From positions 1-64,000 of the forward strand of contig JBKBIP010000010.1 of the NCBI GenBank assembly GCA_046297495.1: a stretch of 64,000 nt of DNA. The letters run 5' to 3'. The notes beneath the pieces were generated by a model that did no database searches, had not been told where the DNA came from, and was given only the letters and a program-made list of their open reading frames with translations. Of the stretch, positions 16,396 through 25,901 are shown piece by piece. A program made the position numbers and the translations under genes. Position 1 is the stretch's first letter. Each line of letters begins with the position of its first letter. The DNA comes from JBKBIP01 sp046297495. Lineage in GTDB: Bacteria > Planctomycetota > Planctomycetia > Gemmatales > Gemmataceae.

Positions 16396-17814
16396 TCACG
16401 CTTCCTTCAGGGCGGCGATCAACTGCATGACCATACCCTTGGCATCGCCAAAGAGCATCAACGTATTATCCGCCGCGAACAACGGATTGGCAATCCCCAC
16501 GAAGCCCGGACTGAGGCTGCGCTTGATCACCACCACGGTGCGGGCCTGGTCCACGTCCAAAATCGGCATCCCCGCTATGGGCAAGGCGGGATCGTTTTGA
16601 CGTGCCAACGGGTTGACCACATCGTTGGCGCCGATGACGAGCACCACGTCCGTTTGGCGAAACGAGGGATTGATCTCGTCCATTTCCTTCAGCTTGTCAT
16701 AAGGGATGTTGGCCTCGGCCAACAGCACGTTCATATGGCCGGGCATCCGCCCCGCCACAGGATGGATGGCGAAGGCCACCTCCACGCCGCGCGCCTCCAG
16801 GGCCGTCATCAAATCCGCGACGGCGTACTGGGCCTGGGAAACGGCCATGCCATAGCCGGGCGCGATGACCACACGGCGGGCGTCGGCCATCAGCATGGCG
16901 ACTTCCTCCGCCGAGGCGGACTTGACCCGGCCGGCGTATACATTCTGGCTTTCCTCCGCGCTCATGGCCGACGCCCCGACGCCGGCGAACATGACATTGA
17001 CCAGAGAGCGGTTCATCGCTCGGCACATCAAGGCCGTCAGAATGAAACCCGCCGAGCCGACCAGCGAGCCGGCGATAATCAGCACACTATTGTTCAGCAC
17101 CCAGCCGCAGCCCGCCGCCGCCAAGCCGGAATAGGCGTTGAGCAACGAGATCACCACAGGCATATCCGCGCCATCAATCGGTATGACCAACAGGATGCCC
17201 AATCCTGCTGCCACCAGACAGAGCAGCCAGAACGGCAGCCCCGACGTGGGATACGCCACCCAAACGATGCTAATGGCCACGCACAAGACCACCAGGGCCG
17301 CGTTGATTACGTGCCGGCCCGGTAGCAAAATGGGCCGATCCTTCATCAAGCCATGCAACTTTGCGAACGCGATCATACTGCCCGCCAAGGCCACTGACCC
17401 AATGATGCCAGCGGCCGCCGCCGAGGCTGTGAATTGCACCGTGATGGTTTCAATCCACTGGCCCGGATGGGTCAACGCCTCCTCGAAGGCGGCTCCCACC
17501 GCGATGGCCGAGGCGCCGCCGCCGAACCCGTTGAAGACCGCCACCACCTGGGGCATGTCGGTCATCGGAGCGCGGAAGGCCAGGGTCGCTCCCAGCAGCC
17601 CCCCAAGGACGAAGCCGCCAAGGATCACCCCATACCCAGCCATCTCGATTCGCTTGTCCAACAGCGTCACGACCACGGCCAGGAGCATCCCCAACGAGCC
17701 GAGCAGGTTGCCGCGCACGGCGGAGCGGGGATGGCACATCCCCTTCAGCCCCAGGATGAACAGCACGGCGGACACCAGGTAAACCAGCTTAATGAATGCG
17801 GATTCGTGTGGCAT
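16396..17814 (-). CDS. pntB: NAD(P) transhydrogenase subunit beta
   Basis: Membrane and NADP(H)-binding subunit of the proton-translocating transhydrogenase (NADH + NADP+ to NAD+ + NADPH driven by proton entry). It has 472 residues. The N-terminal two thirds hold about eight to nine hydrophobic segments, such as ILGLKGMCHPRSAVRGNLLG and GGASAIAVGAAFEEAL. The C-terminal domain III begins near residue 290, with VVIAPGYGMAVSQAQY (nucleotide-binding glycine loop) and VVLVIGANDVVNPLA. It starts one base after the pntAB stop and ends four bases before hyhB, so one transcript is very likely. Confidence 0.96.
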   Translation of the reverse strand: MPHESAFIKLVYLVSAVLFILGLKGMCHPRSAVRGNLLGSLGMLLAVVVTLLDKRIEMAGYGVILGGFVLGGLLGATLAFRAPMTDMPQVVAVFNGFGGGASAIAVGAAFEEALTHPGQWIETITVQFTASAAAAGIIGSVALAGSMIAFAKLHGLMKDRPILLPGRHVINAALVVLCVAISIVWVAYPTSGLPFWLLCLVAAGLGILLVIPIDGADMPVVISLLNAYSGLAAAGCGWVLNNSVLIIAGSLVGSAGFILTALMCRAMNRSLVNVMFAGVGASAMSAEESQNVYAGRVKSASAEEVAMLMADARRVVIAPGYGMAVSQAQYAVADLMTALEARGVEVAFAIHPVAGRMPGHMNVLLAEANIPYDKLKEMDEINPSFRQTDVVLVIGANDVVNPLARQNDPALPIAGMPILDVDQARTVVVIKRSLSPGFVGIANPLFAADNTLMLFGDAKGMVMQLIAALKEA

Positions 17815-17815
17815 G

Positions 17816-18097
17816 TCAATTCTTGCGTTGAAACATGTTGAGCATGCGATGCGTCACCAAAAACCCCCCCACCACGTTGGCCGTCGCCAAGGTCACCGCG
17901 ATGAAACCCAAGATGGTGGTGAGGGTCGTCAAACCGGCGCCCGATGTCACCAACGCGCCGACCAACGTGATGCCGGATATGGCATTGGCCCCCGACATCA
18001 ACGGCGTGTGCAACAACGGCGGCACCTTGCTAATGACCTCGAACCCCACGAATAGGGCCAAGACGAAAATCGTCAACGCCGCGACGAATGTATCCAT
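17816..18097 (-). CDS. pntAB: NAD(P) transhydrogenase subunit alpha, part 2 (membrane)
   Basis: A 93-residue membrane piece of the three-gene transhydrogenase type. The start MDTFVAALTIFV (18097) is preceded by gaggg about 10 bases upstream; the longer reading to 18154 adds residues foreign to the family. Three hydrophobic segments are visible: AALTIFVLALFVGFEVI, NAISGITLVGALVTSG and TILGFIAVTLATANVVGG. It ends with MLNMFQRKN, the usual tail. About 200 bases separate it from pntAA, an unusually large gap for this operon type; no gene is seen there. Confidence 0.93.
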   Translation of the reverse strand: MDTFVAALTIFVLALFVGFEVISKVPPLLHTPLMSGANAISGITLVGALVTSGAGLTTLTTILGFIAVTLATANVVGGFLVTHRMLNMFQRKN

Positions 18098-18299
18098 GTG
18101 GAGATTCCCTCGGGGGCCAACTGAGCTAGATTTTCTTTCTAAACCAACGTACACTTAGAAGGGGAAAGGTTTTTCATCCTGTTTCATTGTTCCATTCCAC
18201 CCCACCCCCCCTTTTTTCAGCAATCATGTACTCAAGGTGGAACGAAACCCAGCGCGCGGGGGACGTAAACCCTCTGGTGACACATAATTGCCAAGTGGC

Positions 18300-19418
18300 T
18301 CACGCCCCCTGCTCGCCGAGTGGGTTCACGATCTCTCCCGCGTGTACCACCAATGGCCCATTGGTCAATTCATCGTTGCGGTCGATGACTAATCGTCCCT
18401 CTTTCAGCAGATGGAGCAAGTAATTCGTGACTGTCTGGGCATACATCTGGCTGGCATGATAAGGGACGGTGCTAGGTAGATTCATCGGGCCGAGAATGGT
18501 CACGCCCTGTTCGACGACTTCGGCATCCGGCTGCGTCAAGGCGCAGTTGCCCCCCTGTTCGGCGGCCAGATCGACAATGACCGAGCCGGGCCGCATCTTG
18601 CCCACCATCTCCGCGGTGATCAGCACGGGGGCGGGCTGTCCCGGAACCAACGCCGTGGTGATGACCACATCCGCGGCGGCCAACACGTTGGCCAAGCCCT
18701 CTCGCTGCCGCTGGTAGAATTCCTCGGTTTGCGCTTTGGCGTACCCCGTCGCCGCCTCGGCATCGGCGGTGGGCAATCCCAGGTCCACGAACTTGGCCCC
18801 CAGGCTTTCCACTTGTTCCTGAACGGTAGGGCGGGTGTCGTAAGCCTCCACCACGGCGCCAAGCCGCCGGGCCGTGCCAATCGCTTGCAGCCCGGCCACT
18901 CCCGCCCCAATGATGAAGACTCGCGCCGGGCGAATGGTGCCTGCCGCCGTCATCAGCAGCGGAAACAATTTCGGCAACCGATTGGCCGCCAGCAGCACCG
19001 CCTTGTACCCGGAGATGGTGCTCATGGCGCTGAGCGCGTCCATGGGCTGCGCGCGGGTGATGCGCGGCATCAGCTCCATGGCGAACGCGGTGAGGCCGCG
19101 CCGCGCTAACGCTTCCATCCCCGTGCGGTTCGTGTAAGGGTGCAGAAAGCCGATGAGGGTCGCGCCATCCTTGACTACTTGAATTTCGTCCACGGTGGGG
19201 GGCTGAACTTTCAGCACGATATCCGCCTGCTCGAACACAGACGTGGCGATCTGGGCGCCCCGTTCCTCATAGTTGGCATTGGCAAACCCAGCCGCTTCCC
19301 CGGCATCACGCTCCACCTGGACTTCCAGACCGGCGCCGATGAGCTTGCCCACCAACTCGGGAACCAAGGCCACGCGCCGTTCCCCCGCCACCGTTTCCTT
19401 GGGAATGCCGACATTCAT
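18300..19418 (-). CDS. pntAA: NAD(P) transhydrogenase subunit alpha, part 1 (NAD-binding)
   Basis: Soluble NAD(H)-binding domain I, alanine-dehydrogenase-like. It has 372 residues, starting MNVGIPKETVAGERRVALVP. Motifs are MELMPRITRAQPMDALSAMS, the Rossmann loop VFIIGAGVAGLQAIGTARRLGA split around residue 170, and VDLAAEQGGNC. It is the first gene of the run that continues through pntAB, pntB and the hydrogenase genes. The 202-base gap before pntAB has no recognisable gene and contains a pyrimidine-rich stretch. A palindrome at 19479-19511 lies 61-93 bases upstream of its start and is a candidate control site. Confidence 0.95.
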   Translation of the reverse strand: MNVGIPKETVAGERRVALVPELVGKLIGAGLEVQVERDAGEAAGFANANYEERGAQIATSVFEQADIVLKVQPPTVDEIQVVKDGATLIGFLHPYTNRTGMEALARRGLTAFAMELMPRITRAQPMDALSAMSTISGYKAVLLAANRLPKLFPLLMTAAGTIRPARVFIIGAGVAGLQAIGTARRLGAVVEAYDTRPTVQEQVESLGAKFVDLGLPTADAEAATGYAKAQTEEFYQRQREGLANVLAAADVVITTALVPGQPAPVLITAEMVGKMRPGSVIVDLAAEQGGNCALTQPDAEVVEQGVTILGPMNLPSTVPYHASQMYAQTVTNYLLHLLKEGRLVIDRNDELTNGPLVVHAGEIVNPLGEQGA

Positions 19419-19478
19419 GGTCCATCACGTTTCGCAAGTTCTTCGATGTCATTACCCAGACACCAACTGAACGCCAGT

Positions 19479-19511
19479 GGAATAATTAAGCGACTATTGA
19501 AAAATTATTCC
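19479..19511. promoter_or_regulatory. Palindrome upstream of the pnt-hyh operon (candidate operator)
   Basis: Perfect 9-base inverted repeat, ggaataatt at 19479-19487 and aattattcc at 19503-19511, separated by 15 bases. It is AT-rich in a GC-rich region and lies just upstream of pntAA, a typical position for a dimeric regulator. No regulator can be named. Confidence 0.45.
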
Positions 19512-19524
19512 GAGGGAAAACCTA

Positions 19525-19582
19525 GCGAGCGGTGGGGTTGGTCCCTGCCGGACGCCCGCACGGCGGGATCAACCCCGCCGCG
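19525..19582. repeat. REP-like inverted pair, copy C
   Basis: Bases 19525-19552 hold an inverted, slightly diverged copy of the arm (gcggtggggttggtccctgc) and 19556-19582 a direct copy (cggcgggatcaaccccgccg). The two can fold into one long hairpin. It is the most complete of the three copies. Confidence 0.7.
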
Positions 19583-19644
19583 GAAAAATACTCAAAGAGA
19601 TTGTAAGATAAACAAACACACCTGACCACGGCAACTGGGGGCCA

Positions 19645-19702
19645 AAAAAGGGGACGCGACTCGATTTCGATGGTTATCAAATACGAGTCGCGTCCCCTTT
19701 TT
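19645..19702. repeat. Long perfect hairpin with ggggacgcgactcg core
   Basis: Arms 19645-19663 and 19684-19702 are perfectly complementary over 19 bases with a 20-base loop, flanked by A-run and T-run. It could terminate transcription in either direction, but it lies in a divergent gap where no gene ends, so a dispersed REP/MITE-type element is more likely. Confidence 0.75.
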
Positions 19703-19790
19703 CTTCCTCTTGTCACTCGACGCGCCGGCGCGCAGGCGGTACACTAATCAGCCGGCATGGTTTCACCTCCTGAATTTCGAGGGTTTGATC

Positions 19791-21194
19791 ATGAAATGGC
19801 TCATGCTGCCGAAACTGGCGCTGGTGGGAGTTGGACTGGCGTTGTTGGCCGCCCCCGCCCCCGCGCAGGACAAGACGAAGCCGAACGTGCTGTTCGTCGT
19901 CTCGGATGATTTGTGCAATCGCATTGGCTGTTACGGTGATCCGCTGGTGCGAACGCCGCACATCGACCGGCTGGCCAAGCAAGGGGTCCGTTTTGACCGG
20001 GCCTATTGCCAGTATCCGTTGTGCAATCCCAGTCGGGCGTCCTTCATGACCGGCTTGCGGCCGGACACGACCAAGGTGTACGAGAACGCCACTCACTTCC
20101 GCAAGGTCGATCCCAAGATCGTGACCTTGCCGCAGACCTTCAAAAACAACGGCTACCACGTGGCCCGCGTCGGCAAACTGTATCATTACGGCGTGCCGGC
20201 TCAGATCGGCACCGATGGTCTGGACGACAAGGATTCATGGCATCAAGTAGTCAATCCACGCGGTCGGGACAAGGATGACGAGGACAAGATATTCAGCCTG
20301 GTGCCGGGACAGTTCGGCGGCACCTTGAGCTGGCTGGCCGCCGACGGCACCGACCTGGAACAGACCGACGGCATCGGCGCCACCGAGGCCATCCAATTGC
20401 TGGAACGGAACAAGGATAAACCGTTCTTCCTGGCCGTTGGCTTCTATCGGCCGCACACGCCGTTTGTCGCGCCCAAGAAGTATTTCGAGCTGTATCCACT
20501 GGACAAGATGCCGCTGGCCAAAGTGCCCGCCGATCATTGGGACAAAGGCCCGCCGCTGGCCTTTGGCAGCTACAAGAAGGAGCAGGACAAGCTCACCGAT
20601 CCGCTGCGCCGCGAGGCGATCCAGGCGTACTGCGCCTCGATGACGCTCATGGACGCCCAATTAGGACGACTGCTTGACACGCTGGAGCGGCTGAAGCTGG
20701 CGGAGAACACCATCGTCGTTTTTTTCAGTGATCATGGGTATCACCTCGGCGAGCATGGCTTGTGGCAGAAGATGAGCCTGTTCGAGAACTCGGCCCGCGT
20801 GCCATTGGTCATTTACGATCCGCGCGCCAAGGGAAATGGCGGTGTCAGTGGCCGCACCGTCGAGCTAATTGACCTGCACCCGACCTTGGCAGACTTGTGC
20901 GGTTTGCCAGCCCCCGCCAGCGTCGAAGGCCAGAGCCTCAAGCCGCTGCTCGACAATCCCCAGGCGGCATGGACCAAGCCAGCCTACACGCAAGTCCTGC
21001 GCGGCCAGAGCGGCATGGGGCGCAGCGTCCGCACCGAGCGCTATCGCTATGTCGAATGGGGGGACAACGGCAAGCACGGTGCGCAGCTGTTCGACTATGA
21101 AACCGACCCCGATGAGTTCGTCAACCTGGTTAACGATCCGAAGTACACCGACATTGTCAGTATGCACCGGCAATTGCTGCGGGGGATGAAGTGA
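19791..21194 (+). CDS. Secreted sulfatase (iduronate-2-sulfatase-like)
   Basis: Type I sulfatase of 467 residues. The start at MKWLMLPKLALVG (19791) opens a signal peptide ending near APAPAQDK; the longer upstream reading is discarded. The N-terminal metal site is NVLFVVSDDLCNRIGCYGD; the formylglycine signature is PLCNPSRASFMTG, with the Cys that must be oxidised at the CxPSR position; GKLYHYG, and FFSDHGYHLGEHGLW with the second metal Asp-His pair. It hydrolyses a sulfate ester, probably of an imported sulfated glycan. Planctomycetes carry many such enzymes. An FGly-generating enzyme must be encoded elsewhere. The UvrC-like gene starts 12 bases downstream. Confidence 0.95.
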   Translation: MKWLMLPKLALVGVGLALLAAPAPAQDKTKPNVLFVVSDDLCNRIGCYGDPLVRTPHIDRLAKQGVRFDRAYCQYPLCNPSRASFMTGLRPDTTKVYENATHFRKVDPKIVTLPQTFKNNGYHVARVGKLYHYGVPAQIGTDGLDDKDSWHQVVNPRGRDKDDEDKIFSLVPGQFGGTLSWLAADGTDLEQTDGIGATEAIQLLERNKDKPFFLAVGFYRPHTPFVAPKKYFELYPLDKMPLAKVPADHWDKGPPLAFGSYKKEQDKLTDPLRREAIQAYCASMTLMDAQLGRLLDTLERLKLAENTIVVFFSDHGYHLGEHGLWQKMSLFENSARVPLVIYDPRAKGNGGVSGRTVELIDLHPTLADLCGLPAPASVEGQSLKPLLDNPQAAWTKPAYTQVLRGQSGMGRSVRTERYRYVEWGDNGKHGAQLFDYETDPDEFVNLVNDPKYTDIVSMHRQLLRGMK

Positions 21195-21206
21195 TAGGGA
21201 GTCCTC

Positions 21207-22568
<1,362 letters not shown>

Positions 22569-22575
<7 letters not shown>

Positions 22576-22598
22576 CGAGCGACCCGCAGGGGAGCAAC
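22569..22598. repeat. 30-base dispersed motif, copy 1
   Basis: Begins cgtttagcgagcgacccgc and overlaps the stop codon of the UvrC-like gene. A second copy with about five differences is at 30577-30606. Both lie between a stop codon and the next gene on the plus strand. Confidence 0.5.
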
Positions 22599-22605
22599 CA
22601 CCACC

Positions 22606-23841
22606 ATGAAATACGCCATCATCATTCCCGACGGTTGTGCCGATGAACCACAAGCATCGTTGGGGGGCAAGACGCCGTTGCAAGCGGCGCGGACGCCACA
22701 TATGGACCGCATCGCCCAAATGGGAATCGTGGGCCAGTCCAACAATGTGCCGGCCACGCTGACACCAGCCAGCGACGTGGCCACCTTGAGCTTGTTCGGT
22801 TACGACCCGCTGCAAGTGTACACCGGGCGAGCGCCGCTGGAAGCCGCCGCGATGGGGATTGCGCTGGGGCCGAACGATTGGGCCATCCGCTGCAACTTGG
22901 TGACGGTCGAGAAGGGCGTCATGCGCGACTTCACCGCCGGCCACATCACCAGTGCGGAAGGCGGCCCGCTCATCGCCGCCGTGCAAGCCGCCCTGGGGGG
23001 GCCGCTCCAGATTGACGAGCCGATAAATCTGCGCGGTCGGCTGGAGTTCCATGCGGGTGTCAGCTATCGGAATTTGCTCATCTATCGCGGCGAAGCGGAA
23101 GCTCCCCCCCTGTTCGGCAACGACACGCGCACGCAGCCGCCGCACGATATACCCGATCAGCCCATCGCCAACCATTTGCCGCAAGGCCCCGGCGGTTGGT
23201 TGCTGGAAGACCTCATGCTCCGCAGCCGGGATGTGCTGCACGCCCATCCCGTCAACCAAGCCCGGATTGCTCAGGGGAAACGCCCCGCCACGCAAATCTG
23301 GCTGTGGGGCCAGGGCCGGGCGCCAAGCTTGCGGCACTTCGCCGACGTGTACGGCCAGCGCGGGGCAATCATCAGTGCCGTCGATCTGGTGCGCGGCGTC
23401 GGCGTGCTGCTCGGCTGGCAGCGGATCGACGTCCCCGGCGCCACCGGCTACCTGGACACCGATTACGCCGCCAAGGGACGCCATGCCGTCGCCGCCCTGC
23501 CCGATCACGACCTGGTATGCGTCCACGTCGAAGCCCCCGACGAGGCGTCCCACGAAGGGAAGGCGGATGAAAAGGTGAAAGCCCTGGAACGGATCGACGA
23601 ACACATCGTCGGCCCGCTGCTGGAAGCCTTGCCGAAGCACGGCGACTGGCGCATCCTGGTGTCCCCCGATCACCGCACGCCGCTCCGCACCCGCGCCCAC
23701 GCCTATGGCGCCGTCCCCTTCGCCCTCGCCGGCACCGGCATCCCCCGCAAGGGGCAGCCCTCTTACGATGAGGCCGTCGCCGCCGCCAGCGACGTGGCGT
23801 TTGAACGGGGATGTGAGCTGATGACCATGTTTTTGGGGTAG
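22606..23841 (+). CDS. apgM: Cofactor-independent phosphoglycerate mutase, archaeal type
   Basis: Interconverts 3- and 2-phosphoglycerate in glycolysis and gluconeogenesis without 2,3-bisphosphoglycerate. It has 411 residues of the alkaline-phosphatase superfamily. The N-terminus MKYAIIIPDGCADEP has the first metal Asp; TPASDVATLSLFGYDP contains the phospho-accepting Ser; CVHVEAPDEASHEGK and VSPDHRTPLRTRAH give the remaining metal ligands. The start is 31 bases after the UvrC-like stop; the dispersed 30-base motif lies in between. Confidence in the family is high. Confidence 0.95.
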   Translation: MKYAIIIPDGCADEPQASLGGKTPLQAARTPHMDRIAQMGIVGQSNNVPATLTPASDVATLSLFGYDPLQVYTGRAPLEAAAMGIALGPNDWAIRCNLVTVEKGVMRDFTAGHITSAEGGPLIAAVQAALGGPLQIDEPINLRGRLEFHAGVSYRNLLIYRGEAEAPPLFGNDTRTQPPHDIPDQPIANHLPQGPGGWLLEDLMLRSRDVLHAHPVNQARIAQGKRPATQIWLWGQGRAPSLRHFADVYGQRGAIISAVDLVRGVGVLLGWQRIDVPGATGYLDTDYAAKGRHAVAALPDHDLVCVHVEAPDEASHEGKADEKVKALERIDEHIVGPLLEALPKHGDWRILVSPDHRTPLRTRAHAYGAVPFALAGTGIPRKGQPSYDEAVAAASDVAFERGCELMTMFLG

Positions 23842-23947
23842 GCCAGTCAAACGATGGGTTCAGGTTCATCCATACGACGCGCGGCCTAGCGTGAGATGGA
23901 AAAACAGCGTTGGGGAACGCGGAGTGAGAGGCCCGCCCCTTCAGTCA

Positions 23948-24748
23948 TCACCCCTTGCGCGCCGCCTGAAACATCCAGTATAGAATCGTCTTGATCTCAA
24001 ACGGCTTCAACGTCGGGCGTAACGACAGGATGCGGGCGGCGATGCCAGACAGGTGCGGGGCGGCCCAGCTGGTCGCCGGTTCGTGGGCGAAGGGGCCGAG
24101 ATAGCCGCGCCCGTGGGCGCGAAATTCCACCTGTTCACTGAGATGATACATGAATTGCAAGGGGTCCTCGAAGAGGTGCTTATCCACCGAGATCAGCGGC
24201 GGGGCGAAGATAGCAGGATAACTGCGGGTCAAGGGATGTTCATTGTGGGCCGCCGCGAAGATCAGCACATCCTTGTAATAGCCTTCCTCCACAGCCCGCA
24301 GGAACTGATAGCGGCGTTGCACCTGCTGCAAGCGATGTTCGGGCACCCCCAGCGATAAATTGATGACCTTGCACTGCCACACGTCAATGGCCCAACGCAG
24401 CGCCCGCATGACGACGTCCACATCGCAGCTTCCCTGTGGCCCAAAGACATCCGCCGAGTATAGCCGGACGCGCGGCGCGATGGTCAAGATAATGTCAGCG
24501 ACAGTGGTGCCGTGCGGCGTGCTTTGCTGGCCTTCGTAGGGGAATGGCTCGGCGCGATCGGCGGTGAATATCCCCCCTTGAATCGGATGCAGCTCTTGGC
24601 CGAGCTGGCGGAACTTGTCCTCCAAGACACGGCGTTCGATACCGCTATCGATCACGCACACCGGCACCCCTTCCCCCGTCGCCCGTGGATCGTGCAACAG
24701 GCGTTCGGGAGTGAGCAGAGCGAATATCTCCTCGAAGACATCGGCCAT
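23948..24748 (-). CDS. Cytosolic S8-family serine peptidase (subtilase)
   Basis: A 266-residue subtilisin-like protein. The catalytic Asp is in VCVIDSGIERRV, the His in STPHGTTVADIIL, and the Ser in ATSWAAPHLSGIAARI (canonical form GTSMAAPH, so the first Gly is Ala). The oxyanion Asn is in IFAAAHNEHP. No signal peptide, propeptide or PA insert can be seen; it starts MADVFEEIFALLTPERLL and ends shortly after the catalytic block, so it is close to a bare catalytic domain acting inside the cell. The substrate is unknown. It is followed by a convergent gene on the other side and preceded by murB on the same strand, 32 bases away. Confidence 0.88.
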   Translation of the reverse strand: MADVFEEIFALLTPERLLHDPRATGEGVPVCVIDSGIERRVLEDKFRQLGQELHPIQGGIFTADRAEPFPYEGQQSTPHGTTVADIILTIAPRVRLYSADVFGPQGSCDVDVVMRALRWAIDVWQCKVINLSLGVPEHRLQQVQRRYQFLRAVEEGYYKDVLIFAAAHNEHPLTRSYPAIFAPPLISVDKHLFEDPLQFMYHLSEQVEFRAHGRGYLGPFAHEPATSWAAPHLSGIAARILSLRPTLKPFEIKTILYWMFQAARKG

Positions 24749-24780
24749 GATTCATCTGCAAAGTGCGTGGCCGTAGCGGA

Positions 24781-25659
24781 TCACCACACCGAAAGCGCCA
24801 GCTCCAACTCGACATCAAACTGTTCCCGCACCCGGCTGCGCACCAAGTCGATGAGGCGCAACACGTCGCGGGCACTGGCGCCGGGGTGGACGACGATGCA
24901 GCTGGCGTCTCGTTCGCTGAGCTGGGCGCCGCCGACTTTGGTTTGTCCCAGATTGGCTTGCTCGATCAGGGCCGCGGCGTGCAGGCCGCGCGGATCGCGG
25001 AAGACGCGGGCCGCCGCCTGAAAGCTCAACGGTTGCGCCGCCTTGCGGTGAATCCAGGCCTTGCGCATGCGTTTGACGATGCTGTCGGCGTTGTCCAGCT
25101 CCAGGGCCAGGTCCACTTGCACCAAGACCGGATCATCGAGATTGCTGGCGCCGCTGGCAAATTGCAGCTCCTCCCGTTCGCGGACGTGCTCATGTCCTTC
25201 ATGGTCGAGTACTTCGACGCGGCGGATGAATTGGCCGATGTCCCCCGCCCGGTCGCCGGCGTTGCAGCGCACCGCACCCCCCAGCGTGCCGGGAATACCG
25301 ACCATCGTTTCCAGCCCGGCCAAGCCGTGCTGGGCCGCGGCCGAGATCACCGCCGAGAGCGCCGCCCCTGCTCCCGCCCGCAAGCGCGTCCCCTCGCAGC
25401 TGACTTGCGTGAACGCCGGTTCGCACAGCCGCAGCACCACTCCCGCCACCCCCTCATCCCGCACCAGGATGTTGCAACCGCCCCCCAACACGCGCAGCGG
25501 CAGCTTCTCGTCCAGGCAGCGGCGCACCACCGCCACCAACTCCGCGCGCGAACGGGGTTGCACCAGCATTTCCGCCGGTCCCCCCACCTTCAGGTAGGCA
25601 TAGGGGGCCAACGGCTCGTTATACTTGACGATTTCCGGGAATTCTTCCAGCCGGGCCAT
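24781..25659 (-). CDS. murB: UDP-N-acetylenolpyruvoylglucosamine reductase, divergent
   Basis: Second committed enzyme of peptidoglycan precursor synthesis: reduces the enolpyruvyl group with NADPH and FAD. It has 292 residues. The FAD-binding half is clear: YLKVGGPAEMLVQPRS, LGGGCNILVRDEGVAGVVLR and GIPGTLGGAVRCNAGD. In the substrate half several blocks depart from the consensus: the YRxS block reads FASGAS (Ser kept, Tyr and Arg lost) and the SAGCxFKNP block reads AAARVFRDP. The C-terminal DVLRLIDLVRSRV and the Glu in DVELELALSVW are kept. It could be a planctomycete variant or a paralogue of altered activity. Confidence 0.87.
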   Translation of the reverse strand: MARLEEFPEIVKYNEPLAPYAYLKVGGPAEMLVQPRSRAELVAVVRRCLDEKLPLRVLGGGCNILVRDEGVAGVVLRLCEPAFTQVSCEGTRLRAGAGAALSAVISAAAQHGLAGLETMVGIPGTLGGAVRCNAGDRAGDIGQFIRRVEVLDHEGHEHVREREELQFASGASNLDDPVLVQVDLALELDNADSIVKRMRKAWIHRKAAQPLSFQAAARVFRDPRGLHAAALIEQANLGQTKVGGAQLSERDASCIVVHPGASARDVLRLIDLVRSRVREQFDVELELALSVW

Positions 25660-25901
25660 GGCTACCTCGATTCCTTAAATATCCGAACAGGAAACGTCGC
25701 GCGGCTGGCGGACGGGCCGCACGCCGCCAATCATCTTGAAAAATGGTATGGTTTATCTGTACGGTATCTTCTTTCTTTGTCATGGTTTCTGGTTCTGGGA
25801 TTCAGCGGTTCGCGCCCGGAAGACGACCGACCGCGCGAACCCATCCATCCGCGAAGCTGTCCGCTGCTCGCCGGAAGACTTAGTTTTTCTATCACATCAT
25901 C

